NCBI GenBank assembly: GCA_004366385.1
Contig: SIRU01000065.1
Coordinates: 1-43,506 of the forward strand
Source: Actinomycetota bacterium
GTDB taxonomy: Bacteria > Actinomycetota > Thermoleophilia > Gaiellales > Gaiellaceae
Reading direction: 5' to 3'
Length of the DNA stretch: 43,506 nt
Below are positions 16,096-23,274 of this stretch, one piece after another. The notes below the pieces were generated by a model, which was not told the origin of the DNA, did no database searches, and was given only the letters and a program-made list of their open reading frames with translations. How positions within the stretch are numbered: the first letter of the stretch is position 1; every line of letters starts with the position of its first letter. A program made the translations under genes and the position numbers.

Positions 16096-16721
16096 GAGAG
16101 GAGCTCCCGCAGCTCGCGCAGGTCGCGGTCGGCCCGCTTCCCCGCGAGCTCGACCCGGTAGAGCACGTAGGCGAGCAGCGTGACCGCGGCCCACGCGACG
16201 CAGAAGGTGGCGAACATCGTCCCGGTCATCTGCGGCCCCTCGCGCGTGAAGGTCGTCGGGTGGATGAAGTCCTCCGCGAGCCTGATCGCGAGGAAGCTGA
16301 CCGGGATCAGCGCGACGCCGAAGAGCGCGTAGACCGCCGACGAGCGGGCGCGGCGGGGGCCCTCGGGCAGCGAGAAGCGGAGCATGAAGTAGGCGCAATA
16401 GAAGAGGAACAGCGTCAGGAAGAGCACGAGCTGGTTCGAGTCCCACGTCCACCACACGCCCCACGACGCCTTCGCCCAGATCGAGCCGGTGATCAGCGTG
16501 AGCGCCCCGAAGATCGTGCCCTGGTGGATCGCGACGTAGCTCTCGAGGTCGTAGCGCTCCTCGCCGCGCCAGAGCAGCCGCAGCGCCTTCCATGCGCCGA
16601 GCCCGAAGCAGTAGTAGGCGGTGAGCGCGATCGGCACGTGGATGTAGAAGATCCGCTGCGAGACCCCCTGGTCGGCGTCCTCGGGCGCGACGAAGAGCGC
16701 CATCAGCAGCGCGAGGCCCAT
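16092..16721 (-). CDS. ccmC: heme exporter permease CcmC
   Basis: A 209-residue polytopic membrane protein that presents heme to CcmE in cytochrome c maturation system I. The diagnostic tryptophan-rich WGVWWTWDSNQLVLFL periplasmic motif, IFYIHVP with one heme-ligand His and the second His in FIHPTTF are all present. The first ATG at 16721 cuts into the first transmembrane helix. The same frame continues upstream (LPTLALVAAGA...) as far as CTG 16775, close to the ccmB stop, without ATG/GTG/TTG. A rare start or a small sequence error is likely. The 3' end overlaps ccmD. Confidence 0.9.
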   Translation of the reverse strand: MGLALLMALFVAPEDADQGVSQRIFYIHVPIALTAYYCFGLGAWKALRLLWRGEERYDLESYVAIHQGTIFGALTLITGSIWAKASWGVWWTWDSNQLVLFLTLFLFYCAYFMLRFSLPEGPRRARSSAVYALFGVALIPVSFLAIRLAEDFIHPTTFTREGPQMTGTMFATFCVAWAAVTLLAYVLYRVELAGKRADRDLRELRELLS

Positions 16722-16782
16722 GGCTCCCGCGGCGACGAGGGCCAGCGTGGGGAGGCTGCGGATGCGCGCGGTCAGCTGGCTC

Positions 16783-17424
16783 TCACGACTCGGTCACGAC
16801 GTACTCGAACGACGCCCACGACAGTACCGCGAAGATCGCGTCGTACAGCGCGAGAAGGAGGAGGTAGCGCCCTCCGTCGGGCGAGATCGCGGCGCCCACG
16901 CCGCCGACGACGAGCGGGATCGCGAGCGGGAGGAAGAGCAGCGGCAGCAGCAGCTCGCGCGCACGGCCCGCTGCGGCGAGCGCTGCCACGAGCGAGCCGA
17001 CGGCGCAGATACCGAGGTCGGCGAGCAGGACGCCCGCGAGCGCGGTGGCATCGAGCGGCGCGAAGAAGAGCACGAACGCGGGCAGCGCGACCGCCTGGGC
17101 GGCGAGGAGGAACACCAGAGTCGCGAGCGTCTTCCCGAGCCAGATCGCGCTCCGGTCGCAGGGTGCGAGGACGAGGCTGTCGAGGACGCCGTGCTCGTGC
17201 TCCGGGACCCACGCGCGCGCGAGCCCGAGGAGCGCCGTGAAGACGATCGCCACCCAGAGCAGCCCGTACGCCGCGCTTTCACCCGTCCCCTCCGGGAGCG
17301 CGAAGTGGAAGACGACGAGCGTGGAGAGGACGAAGAGCAGCATCGCGGGCAGGGTGTCGCGGGCGCGGAGCTCCACCCGGAGGTCCTTGCGCGTGAGCGC
17401 GGCCACGTCCGAGAGGTACGTCAC
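16783..17424 (-). CDS. ccmB: heme exporter permease CcmB
   Basis: A 213-residue membrane subunit of the CcmAB ABC transporter, which powers release of holo-CcmE. About six hydrophobic helices are visible, with the family start LTRKDLRVELRARDTLPAMLLFVL and the loop EHEHGVLDSLVLAPCDRSAIWLGK (quoted in part) that contacts the ATPase. The GTG start overlaps the ccmA stop by 4 bp. Length is typical. Confidence 0.92.
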   Translation of the reverse strand: MTYLSDVAALTRKDLRVELRARDTLPAMLLFVLSTLVVFHFALPEGTGESAAYGLLWVAIVFTALLGLARAWVPEHEHGVLDSLVLAPCDRSAIWLGKTLATLVFLLAAQAVALPAFVLFFAPLDATALAGVLLADLGICAVGSLVAALAAAGRARELLLPLLFLPLAIPLVVGGVGAAISPDGGRYLLLLALYDAIFAVLSWASFEYVVTES

Positions 17425-18005
17425 GCCAGCACCAGCCTTCCGCTCGCCAGCGGCCCCAGGCGCTCAGGGTCGTGCGACGAGACGACGAGCGCGCGCGAGC
17501 CGGCGAGCTCCTCGAGCTCGCGATCCAAGAGCGACGAGCCGGCATCGTCGAGCCCGGCGTACGGCTCGTCGAGGACGAGGAGCTCCGGCTCGTGCAGGAG
17601 CGTCCGGCAGAGCGCGAGACGCTGCTGCATCCCGCGCGAGAAGGCGGCGACGCGCTCGTTCCGCGCGTCCCAGAGCCCGAAGCGCTCGAGCAGCATCCCG
17701 ATCCGCTCGCGCCGCTCGGGCACGCGGTAGAGCCGTCCGAAGAGATCGAGGTTCTCGAGCGCGGTGAGCTCGCGGTAGACGAGCGGCTCGTGCGCGAGGT
17801 AGCCGAGCCGCCCCCGGTCCACCGCTACCTCGAGCGCGCCGCGGGTCGGCGCGGTCAACCCGGCCAGGATGCGCAGCAGGGTCGTCTTGCCCGAGCCGTT
17901 CGGGCCGGTGACGAGCAGGAGCCCCGCGCGGTCGAGCTCGACGTCGACGCCGCGCAGCACGCGGCGCCGCCCGAAGCGCTTCTCGATCCCGGTCGCGCGG
18001 ATCAC
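17421..18005 (-). CDS. ccmA: heme exporter ATPase CcmA
   Basis: A 194-residue ABC ATPase paired with CcmB. Walker A is GPNGSGKTT near residue 34, the Q-loop region YLAHEPLVYRELTALENL is CcmA-like, the signature is FSRGMQQRLA, Walker B is LLVLDEPYAGLD and the switch His is in VVSSHDPER. It is slightly short but complete. Both ends overlap neighbours by 4 bp in the moaC-to-ccmD operon. Confidence 0.93.
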   Translation of the reverse strand: MIRATGIEKRFGRRRVLRGVDVELDRAGLLLVTGPNGSGKTTLLRILAGLTAPTRGALEVAVDRGRLGYLAHEPLVYRELTALENLDLFGRLYRVPERRERIGMLLERFGLWDARNERVAAFSRGMQQRLALCRTLLHEPELLVLDEPYAGLDDAGSSLLDRELEELAGSRALVVSSHDPERLGPLASGRLVLA

Positions 18006-18868
18006 CCGACTAGCACGTCCGCGGCGACGAAAGCGAAGAACACCACGCTGACCACGCCGTTGACCGTGAAGAACGCCGCGTCGAGCCTTCGGAGGTCGCC
18101 CGGGCGGACGATCGAGTGCTCGTAGCCGAGCAGCACCGCCACCGCCAGGACGCCGAGCCAGTAGAGCACCCCTACCCCGAGACCTGCGCCCGCCGCGGCG
18201 AGGAGCGCAACCGTGGCCGCATGGAACGCGCGGGCGGCCCAGAAGACGCCGCGCTCACCGAAGCGCACCGCCCACGAGTGCAGGCCCTCCCTCCGGTCGT
18301 GCTCGAGGTCGAAGAGCGAGTAGAAGAGGTCGAACCCCGCGACCCAGAGCGCGACCGCGCCCGCGAGCGTCCACGCCTCCCACGGCGCCGTCCCCGACAC
18401 TGCGAGCCACGCTCCGACCGGCGCCAGGCCGAGGCAGGCGCCGAGCCAGAGGTGGCACAGCCAGGTGAAGCGCTTGAGGTACGGGTAGACGAAGAACAGT
18501 GCGACCGGGATCGGCCAGAGCAGGCGGACGACCGGGTCGAGCTGGAAGACGGCGACGAGGAACACGGCGAGCGCGACGGCCGACAGCGCGACCACCTGGC
18601 CCCGGCTCAGCGCCCCGGTCGCGAGCTCACGCGACGCAGTACGCGGATTCCGCGCGTCGAGCTCGGCGTCGGCGAGCCGGTTGAGCGCCATCGCGAGCGT
18701 CCGGGCGCCGGTCATCGCCACCGTCACCCAGAAGACGTCGGCGAGGCCCGGCCATCCACCGGCGGCGAGGAACGCCCCGACGTAGGCGAACGGCAGCGCG
18801 AAGACGGTGTGCTCGATCCGGACGAGGGAGGCGAGCCGGCGCGGCAGCGGGGCTACGGTCGTGCTCAC
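18002..18868 (-). CDS. UbiA-family prenyltransferase, MqnP/4-hydroxybenzoate type
   Basis: A 288-residue membrane prenyltransferase with about eight helices. The two Asp-rich motifs that bind prenyl diphosphate magnesium are NRLADAELDARNPRT near residue 60 and DLEHDRREGLHS near residue 185. The C-terminal end GYEHSIVRPGDLRRLDAAFF is common in bacterial UbiA proteins of the futalosine menaquinone route (MqnP), which prenylate the naphthoquinone precursor. The GTG start at 18868 overlaps mog by 4 bp. The MqnP assignment is inferred; no other mqn genes are in the window. Grouping with cytochrome c maturation fits a respiratory theme. Confidence 0.85.
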   Translation of the reverse strand: MSTTVAPLPRRLASLVRIEHTVFALPFAYVGAFLAAGGWPGLADVFWVTVAMTGARTLAMALNRLADAELDARNPRTASRELATGALSRGQVVALSAVALAVFLVAVFQLDPVVRLLWPIPVALFFVYPYLKRFTWLCHLWLGACLGLAPVGAWLAVSGTAPWEAWTLAGAVALWVAGFDLFYSLFDLEHDRREGLHSWAVRFGERGVFWAARAFHAATVALLAAAGAGLGVGVLYWLGVLAVAVLLGYEHSIVRPGDLRRLDAAFFTVNGVVSVVFFAFVAADVLVG

Positions 18869-19347
18869 GTCTGCTCGTGGGCCGTCTCGGTGTCGCCGGC
18901 TGCGAGCTCGAGCCCGTGGCGCAGCGCCGGGCGGAGCACCTCGAACCCGTCGCGGCAACCGCCTGGCGAGCCGGGGAGGTTGACGACGAGCGTCACGCCA
19001 CGAAGACCGGCGACGCCGCGCGAGAGCAGCGCATGCGGGGTCCGCGCGCGTGCGTCCGCCCGAATCGCCTCCGCGACGCCCGGCGCCTCCCGGTCGAGGG
19101 CGTCGAGGGTCGCCTCCGGCGTCACGTCGCGCGGCGCGAAACCGGTGCCTCCGGTCGTGAGCACGAGCGCGGCGCCCGGCGACAGCTCCTCGATCGCCTC
19201 CCGGATGTCGCCCGCGTCGTCCGGGACGACGCGGCGCGCGACCTCGAACCCCTCACCGGCGAGGAGCTCCGCGAGCACGTCGCCGCTCCGGTCCTCGCGG
19301 GTGCCCGCGTGGACGCCGTCGGAGACCGTGAGCACCGCGGCCCTCAC
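18865..19347 (-). CDS. mog: molybdopterin adenylyltransferase (MogA/MoaB family)
   Basis: A 160-residue MogA/MoaB-fold protein that adenylates molybdopterin before molybdenum insertion. It has [17 protein letters not shown] at the start, [19 protein letters not shown] for the substrate phosphate and NLPGSPGG near the end, all family signatures. GTG start overlapping moaC by 4 bp. It works with MoeA, encoded elsewhere in this window. Confidence 0.93.
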   Translation of the reverse strand: MRAAVLTVSDGVHAGTREDRSGDVLAELLAGEGFEVARRVVPDDAGDIREAIEELSPGAALVLTTGGTGFAPRDVTPEATLDALDREAPGVAEAIRADARARTPHALLSRGVAGLRGVTLVVNLPGSPGGCRDGFEVLRPALRHGLELAAGDTETAHEQT

Positions 19348-19793
19348 TCGATCGGCTCCTTGGTCTTCTCCACGAGCCTGACGTCGCCGACCGACATCCC
19401 CTTGTCGATCGCCTTCGCCATGTCGTAGACCGTGAGGGCCGCCACGCTGGCCGCGACGAGCGCCTCCATCTCCACCCCGGTCTGCGCCGTCGTCTCAGCG
19501 GTCGCCACGATGCGGACGGCACCCGGCTCGACCTCGAGCGAGACGTCCACGTGGGTCAGTGGCAGCGGGTGGCAGAGCGGGATCAGGTCCGCTGTCCGCT
19601 TCGCGGCCATGATCCCCGCGAGCTGCGCCGTCACGAGCGCGTCGCCCTTCGGCAGCGTGCGCAGACGGTCGGCGGTCGCGGCCGCCATCGTCACGCGCGC
19701 CTCCGCCACGGCGCGCCGCCGCGAGAGCGGCTTGCCGCCGACGTCGACCATCCCGACGTCGCCCGACTCACCCACGTGCGAGAGCTCCGTCAT
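19344..19793 (-). CDS. moaC: cyclic pyranopterin monophosphate synthase MoaC
   Basis: A 149-residue enzyme that, after MoaA, turns the GTP-derived intermediate into cyclic pyranopterin monophosphate. Conserved stretches: [20 protein letters not shown], the [19 protein letters not shown] motif with catalytic His, [20 protein letters not shown] and the active-site lysine region [10 protein letters not shown]. The ATG start is preceded by GGAGAA. It is the first gene of the operon; the 105-bp gap behind it from the HtrA-like gene probably holds the promoter, though no clear -35 was seen. Confidence 0.96.
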   Translation of the reverse strand: MTELSHVGESGDVGMVDVGGKPLSRRRAVAEARVTMAAATADRLRTLPKGDALVTAQLAGIMAAKRTADLIPLCHPLPLTHVDVSLEVEPGAVRIVATAETTAQTGVEMEALVAASVAALTVYDMAKAIDKGMSVGDVRLVEKTKEPIE

Positions 19794-19898
19794 CCGTTCT
19801 CCATATTGGCAACCTGGCCGGACGGCACGACGCGAACGATCGCGGCACGGTGCACGCTGCTCACCTCGGGATCGTAGTCCGCGCTACTCAGAGGAGGC

Positions 19899-21077
19899 TC
19901 AGTCGCGCGGGCGGTCGGGGCGAGTGCCGAGGACGATGTCGACCGTCATCCGCTCTCCGTCCCGCACGACCGTGAACGGGACTCGGTCGCCCGGCAGGTA
20001 GCGGTCCGTGAGGATCCGGGCCACGTCGGCTGCGGCCTCGACCGTCGTCCCGCCGATGGCGACGATCACGTCACCCCCGACGCTGACGGTGAGGCCGCGG
20101 TAGCGCGCGGTGCGCGAGCCGGCCCGGATGCCTGCGCGCTCGGCCGGAGAGGCCTGCTCGACCGTCGCGACCTGCGCGCCGCGCCGGACACCGAGGTCGA
20201 AACGCTCGGCGAGGCCGGGAGTCACGTCCTCGGTCCTGATCCCCACGTACGGGTAGACCACGCGCCCGGTCGCCTCGATCTGCTCGAGCGCCCGGCGGGC
20301 CGCGTTCACGGGCACGGCGAACCCGACGCCCTCCGCGGTCCCGGAGTCGGACCGGATCTGCGCGTTGATCCCGATCACCCGGCCGCGCGCGTCGAACAGC
20401 GGGCCGCCCGAGTTCCCGCGGTTGATGGGAGCGTCGATCTGGATCGCGTCGACGAGCCGATAGCCGGAGGTCAAGGTCGGGACCGAGCGCCCGACCGCGG
20501 AGACGACCCCGACCGCGAGCGAGCCCTGGTTCCCGAACGGGCTGCCGATCGCAGCGACGGGATCGCCGACCGCGACCGCGGACGAGTCGCCGAGCGGGAC
20601 GCGCTCGAGCCCGCCCGGCGGGTCGTCGAGCCGGAGGACGCCCGTGTCGGAGAAGAGATCCCAGCCGAGGATCTTCGCGCCGAACCGCTCTCCGCCGGCG
20701 AGCTCCACGACGACGGAGCGCGCCTTGCGGGTCACGGGCGTGCTCCCGGCGCTCGTGATGACGTGCGCGCTCGTGAGGATCGTGCCGGCGCTGTCGACGA
20801 CGAACCCCGACCCCTGCGACTCGCCGCTTCCGGGGATCTCGGCGTAGACCGTCACGACACCGTTCGCGCGCGCCGCGTAGATCGCCGCCGGATCGAATGC
20901 GTTCCCGAGCAGCGGCCGCGGGGCTCTCGCGCCCCCGGACTGCACGGTCGTCGACCGGTCGAGGACGACGGTCTCCGTACCGCCGTCGAGACCTCCCGAG
21001 ACGGCGACGACGCCGAGCGTCACGCCGGCGCCGAGCGCTCCGGCGCAGAGGGCCGCCACGAGCACCTGGGAGCGCAC
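19899..21077 (-). CDS. HtrA/DegP-like trypsin-PDZ serine protease
   Basis: A 392-residue secreted or membrane-anchored protease. An N-terminal hydrophobic segment (residues 5-28) acts as anchor. The trypsin-like domain has His105 (LTSAHVIT), Asp144 (FSDTGVLRL) and Ser223 (INRGNSGGPLF), and a C-terminal PDZ domain (about 285-385) contains VGGDVIVAIGGTTV. These enzymes degrade or refold damaged extracytoplasmic proteins. The GTG start is 5 bp after the sensor kinase gene, making a regulator-kinase-protease operon, a common envelope-stress arrangement. A palindrome resembling parS lies 39 bp upstream. Confidence 0.93.
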   Translation of the reverse strand: MRSQVLVAALCAGALGAGVTLGVVAVSGGLDGGTETVVLDRSTTVQSGGARAPRPLLGNAFDPAAIYAARANGVVTVYAEIPGSGESQGSGFVVDSAGTILTSAHVITSAGSTPVTRKARSVVVELAGGERFGAKILGWDLFSDTGVLRLDDPPGGLERVPLGDSSAVAVGDPVAAIGSPFGNQGSLAVGVVSAVGRSVPTLTSGYRLVDAIQIDAPINRGNSGGPLFDARGRVIGINAQIRSDSGTAEGVGFAVPVNAARRALEQIEATGRVVYPYVGIRTEDVTPGLAERFDLGVRRGAQVATVEQASPAERAGIRAGSRTARYRGLTVSVGGDVIVAIGGTTVEAAADVARILTDRYLPGDRVPFTVVRDGERMTVDIVLGTRPDRPRD

Positions 21078-21082
21078 GCCAC

Positions 21083-22519
21083 TCAGGGTAGTCGGATGCG
21101 ATCGGATGTGTCGACGCCGTTTTCACGTGAAAACGGCGGGGCCTGGTCGTCGGCGGGGACGTGCAGAGTGACGACTGTCCGCCCGGGCGCGGACTCCAGG
21201 CGCACCGAGCCGTCCATCAGCCGCGCCAGCTCGCGCGCGATCGCGAGCCCGAGCCCACTGCCGGACGCCTTCCCGCCCTCGACTCGGTAGAAGCGCTCGA
21301 ACACGGCCTCGCGCTGCCCCGGCGGGATCCCGGGCCCGTCGTCCTCGACTGCCAGCTCGGCCGTCGCCGGCCCGCGGGAGGCGCGGATCGTGATCCGCGA
21401 CCCGCCCGGCGTATGCACGAGCGCGTTCATCACCAGCGCCCGCCCGATCTGGAGCACGCGCTCCTCGTCCGCGAGGGCCCACACGTCGTCCGCGGGCGGC
21501 GTCTCGAGCACGTGGTGCGACGAGACCGCAACGTGCTCGAACTCCTCCGCCAGCGCGCGCACGACCTCCGCCAGGTCGACCGGCTCCGCCGTGACGCGCA
21601 GCTGGCCGGCGTCGACGCGCGACAGGTCGAGCAGGTCGGTGGACAGCTTCGTGAGCCGCTCCACCTGCCCGCGCATCGTCTGGAGGAACTCCCGGCGCGT
21701 CTCGTCGTCGAGATCCTCGTCCGCGAGCAACTCGAGAAAACCGCCGAGCGAGAAGATCGGCGTGCGGAGCTCGTGGGACGCGTTCGCGACGAACTCCTTC
21801 CGTGCCGTGTCGAGCTGCGCGAGCTGCACGCGCATGCGGTCGAACGCGGTCGCGAGCTGCCCGATCTCGTCGTCGCCGTGGTCCACGATCGGAGCGTCGA
21901 AGTCGCCGCCGGCGATGCGCTCGGCGGCCGACTCCAGGCGGCGCAGGCGGTTCGCGAGCATCCCCGCGGCCGTCAACCCGAGGACGAGCGCGAGCGCGAG
22001 CGCGAAACCGGTCGCGAGCAACAGCCGCCGCTCGACGAGCCGCACCGTCGCAAGTGAGTCCGCAAGAGCGGCGCGATAGAGCACGACCGCCGAGTTCGCC
22101 GACAACGGGACCGCGACCTCGGCGTACTCGTCCACGGAATCGGCGGTGCGACCGCGCTCGACCTCGCCTGAGATCGCCGCGCGCAGCGCGACCGGATCCT
22201 CGTCGATCGGCGGTCCGCGCCGGCGCGAGTCCGCGAAGACCAGGAGCTCCGGAGGCGTCCGTGGGAGCACGTCGAACGCGATGACGCGGGCGTTCGTCCG
22301 CACCGCGAACTCGTCGATCCGCTCGTCCCACAGGAGCCGGTCGGCCGGCAGGCCCTCTGCGAGCTCCACCCCGACCGCCTCGAGCTCGTTCAGGCGCGCG
22401 TCCACGAGCCGCTGCTCGAGGGAGGGGACGACGATCAGGTACGCCGTCCCGAGGGCGCCGGCGACGATGGCCACGAGCCCGAGCGCCAGCCGGACCCGGA
22501 TACCGCCCGGAATGCTCAC
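21083..22519 (-). CDS. sensor histidine kinase
   Basis: A 478-residue two-component kinase. One transmembrane helix at residues 11-31, an extracytoplasmic sensor of about 130 residues, a second helix at 166-190, then a HAMP domain with LRRLESAAERIAGGDFDAP, the H-box FVANASHELRTPI (His249), and a HATPase domain with N box (ALVMNALVHTPGG), G1 EDDGPGIPPG, F box FERFYR and G2 GSGLGLAI. GTG start. It follows the response regulator by 4 bp and precedes the HtrA gene. The signal sensed is unknown. Its last codons carry the parS-like palindrome. Confidence 0.95.
   Translation of the reverse strand: MSIPGGIRVRLALGLVAIVAGALGTAYLIVVPSLEQRLVDARLNELEAVGVELAEGLPADRLLWDERIDEFAVRTNARVIAFDVLPRTPPELLVFADSRRRGPPIDEDPVALRAAISGEVERGRTADSVDEYAEVAVPLSANSAVVLYRAALADSLATVRLVERRLLLATGFALALALVLGLTAAGMLANRLRRLESAAERIAGGDFDAPIVDHGDDEIGQLATAFDRMRVQLAQLDTARKEFVANASHELRTPIFSLGGFLELLADEDLDDETRREFLQTMRGQVERLTKLSTDLLDLSRVDAGQLRVTAEPVDLAEVVRALAEEFEHVAVSSHHVLETPPADDVWALADEERVLQIGRALVMNALVHTPGGSRITIRASRGPATAELAVEDDGPGIPPGQREAVFERFYRVEGGKASGSGLGLAIARELARLMDGSVRLESAPGRTVVTLHVPADDQAPPFSRENGVDTSDRIRLP
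21116..21137. other. parS: parS-like palindrome (candidate ParB binding site)
   Basis: A perfect 22-bp palindrome whose core is TTTCACGTGAAA, the same inner 12 bases as the widespread bacterial parS consensus (TGTTTCACGTGAAACA). The flanking GC pairs differ. It lies in the last codons of the kinase gene, 39 bp before the protease start, about 9 kb from parAB and 13 kb from the DnaA box cluster; native parS sites typically cluster near the origin. A regulatory operator is an alternative reading. Confidence 0.65.
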
Positions 22520-22523
22520 CGGC

Positions 22524-23222
22524 TCACTCCGACCGGAATCGGTACCCCGCGCCGCGGATCGTGAGGATCAGCTCGGGGTTGCTCGGGTCCTGCTCGATCT
22601 TCTCCCGCAGGTGGCGCACGTGCACGTCGATCGTGCGGGGCTCGCGGTAGTCGGCGCCGCCGCGCAGCCGTTCGAGCAGCTCCCGCCGCGAGAACACGAC
22701 ACCCGGGCTCGCGGCCAGGATGGTGAGCATCTCGAACTCGATGAACGTCAGCTGCACGGGCGCCCCGCGCACCTCCACGGTGCGGCGCGGGACGTCGATC
22801 CTCAGGTCGCCGCGATCGATCACCTCGATCCGCTCCATGCCAGCCTGCGTCGCCGCCGCGCGGCGGAGGAGCGCGCGGACGCGGCTCCGGAACTCACGGA
22901 TGGAGAACGGCTTCGTGATGTAGTCGTCGGCGCCGAGCTCCAGGCCGAGCACCTTGTCGAGCTCCTCGCCGCGCGCGGTGAGCATGATGATCGGGACGCT
23001 GCTCTGGCTGCGCAGCCGCTTGCACACCTCGAGCCCGTCCAGCCGCGGGAGCATGACGTCGAGGACGACGAGGTCGACGTTCTCCTCCTCGAACCGCTTC
23101 AGAGCCTCGTCACCGTCGCGAGCCTGCACGACGCGGTAGCCGTCGCGCTCGAGCGGGAAGGTGAGGAGGGTTTGAATCGACTCCTCGTCGTCGACGAGGA
23201 GGATGGTGGAGGCGTTCTGCAT
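22524..23222 (-). CDS. OmpR/PhoB-family response regulator
   Basis: A 232-residue regulator with a receiver domain (acidic pair Asp11-Asp12, phospho-acceptor Asp55 in VVLDVMLP, Thr in MLTARGE, Lys in YITKPF) and a C-terminal winged-helix DNA-binding domain with QLTFIEFEMLTIL, FSRRELLE and RTIDVHVRHLREKIE (each quoted in part). It would be phosphorylated by the adjacent sensor kinase and act on promoters. ATG start. The first gene of the operon, it diverges from the M28-like gene by 52 bp, so it may control both. It resembles MtrA/RegX3 types, but no specific assignment is possible. Confidence 0.95.
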   Translation of the reverse strand: MQNASTILLVDDEESIQTLLTFPLERDGYRVVQARDGDEALKRFEEENVDLVVLDVMLPRLDGLEVCKRLRSQSSVPIIMLTARGEELDKVLGLELGADDYITKPFSIREFRSRVRALLRRAAATQAGMERIEVIDRGDLRIDVPRRTVEVRGAPVQLTFIEFEMLTILAASPGVVFSRRELLERLRGGADYREPRTIDVHVRHLREKIEQDPSNPELILTIRGAGYRFRSE

Positions 23223-23274
23223 GGGCGTCTCTCGAAGGCCCTGCCGTGGCCTCCCGCCGTACTATAGCCCCGCG

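Noticed and set aside
21116-21137. Palindrome read as a transcription terminator of the kinase gene.
   Set aside because: It lies before the kinase stop, has no T-run, and the core matches parS; an operator or parS is more likely.
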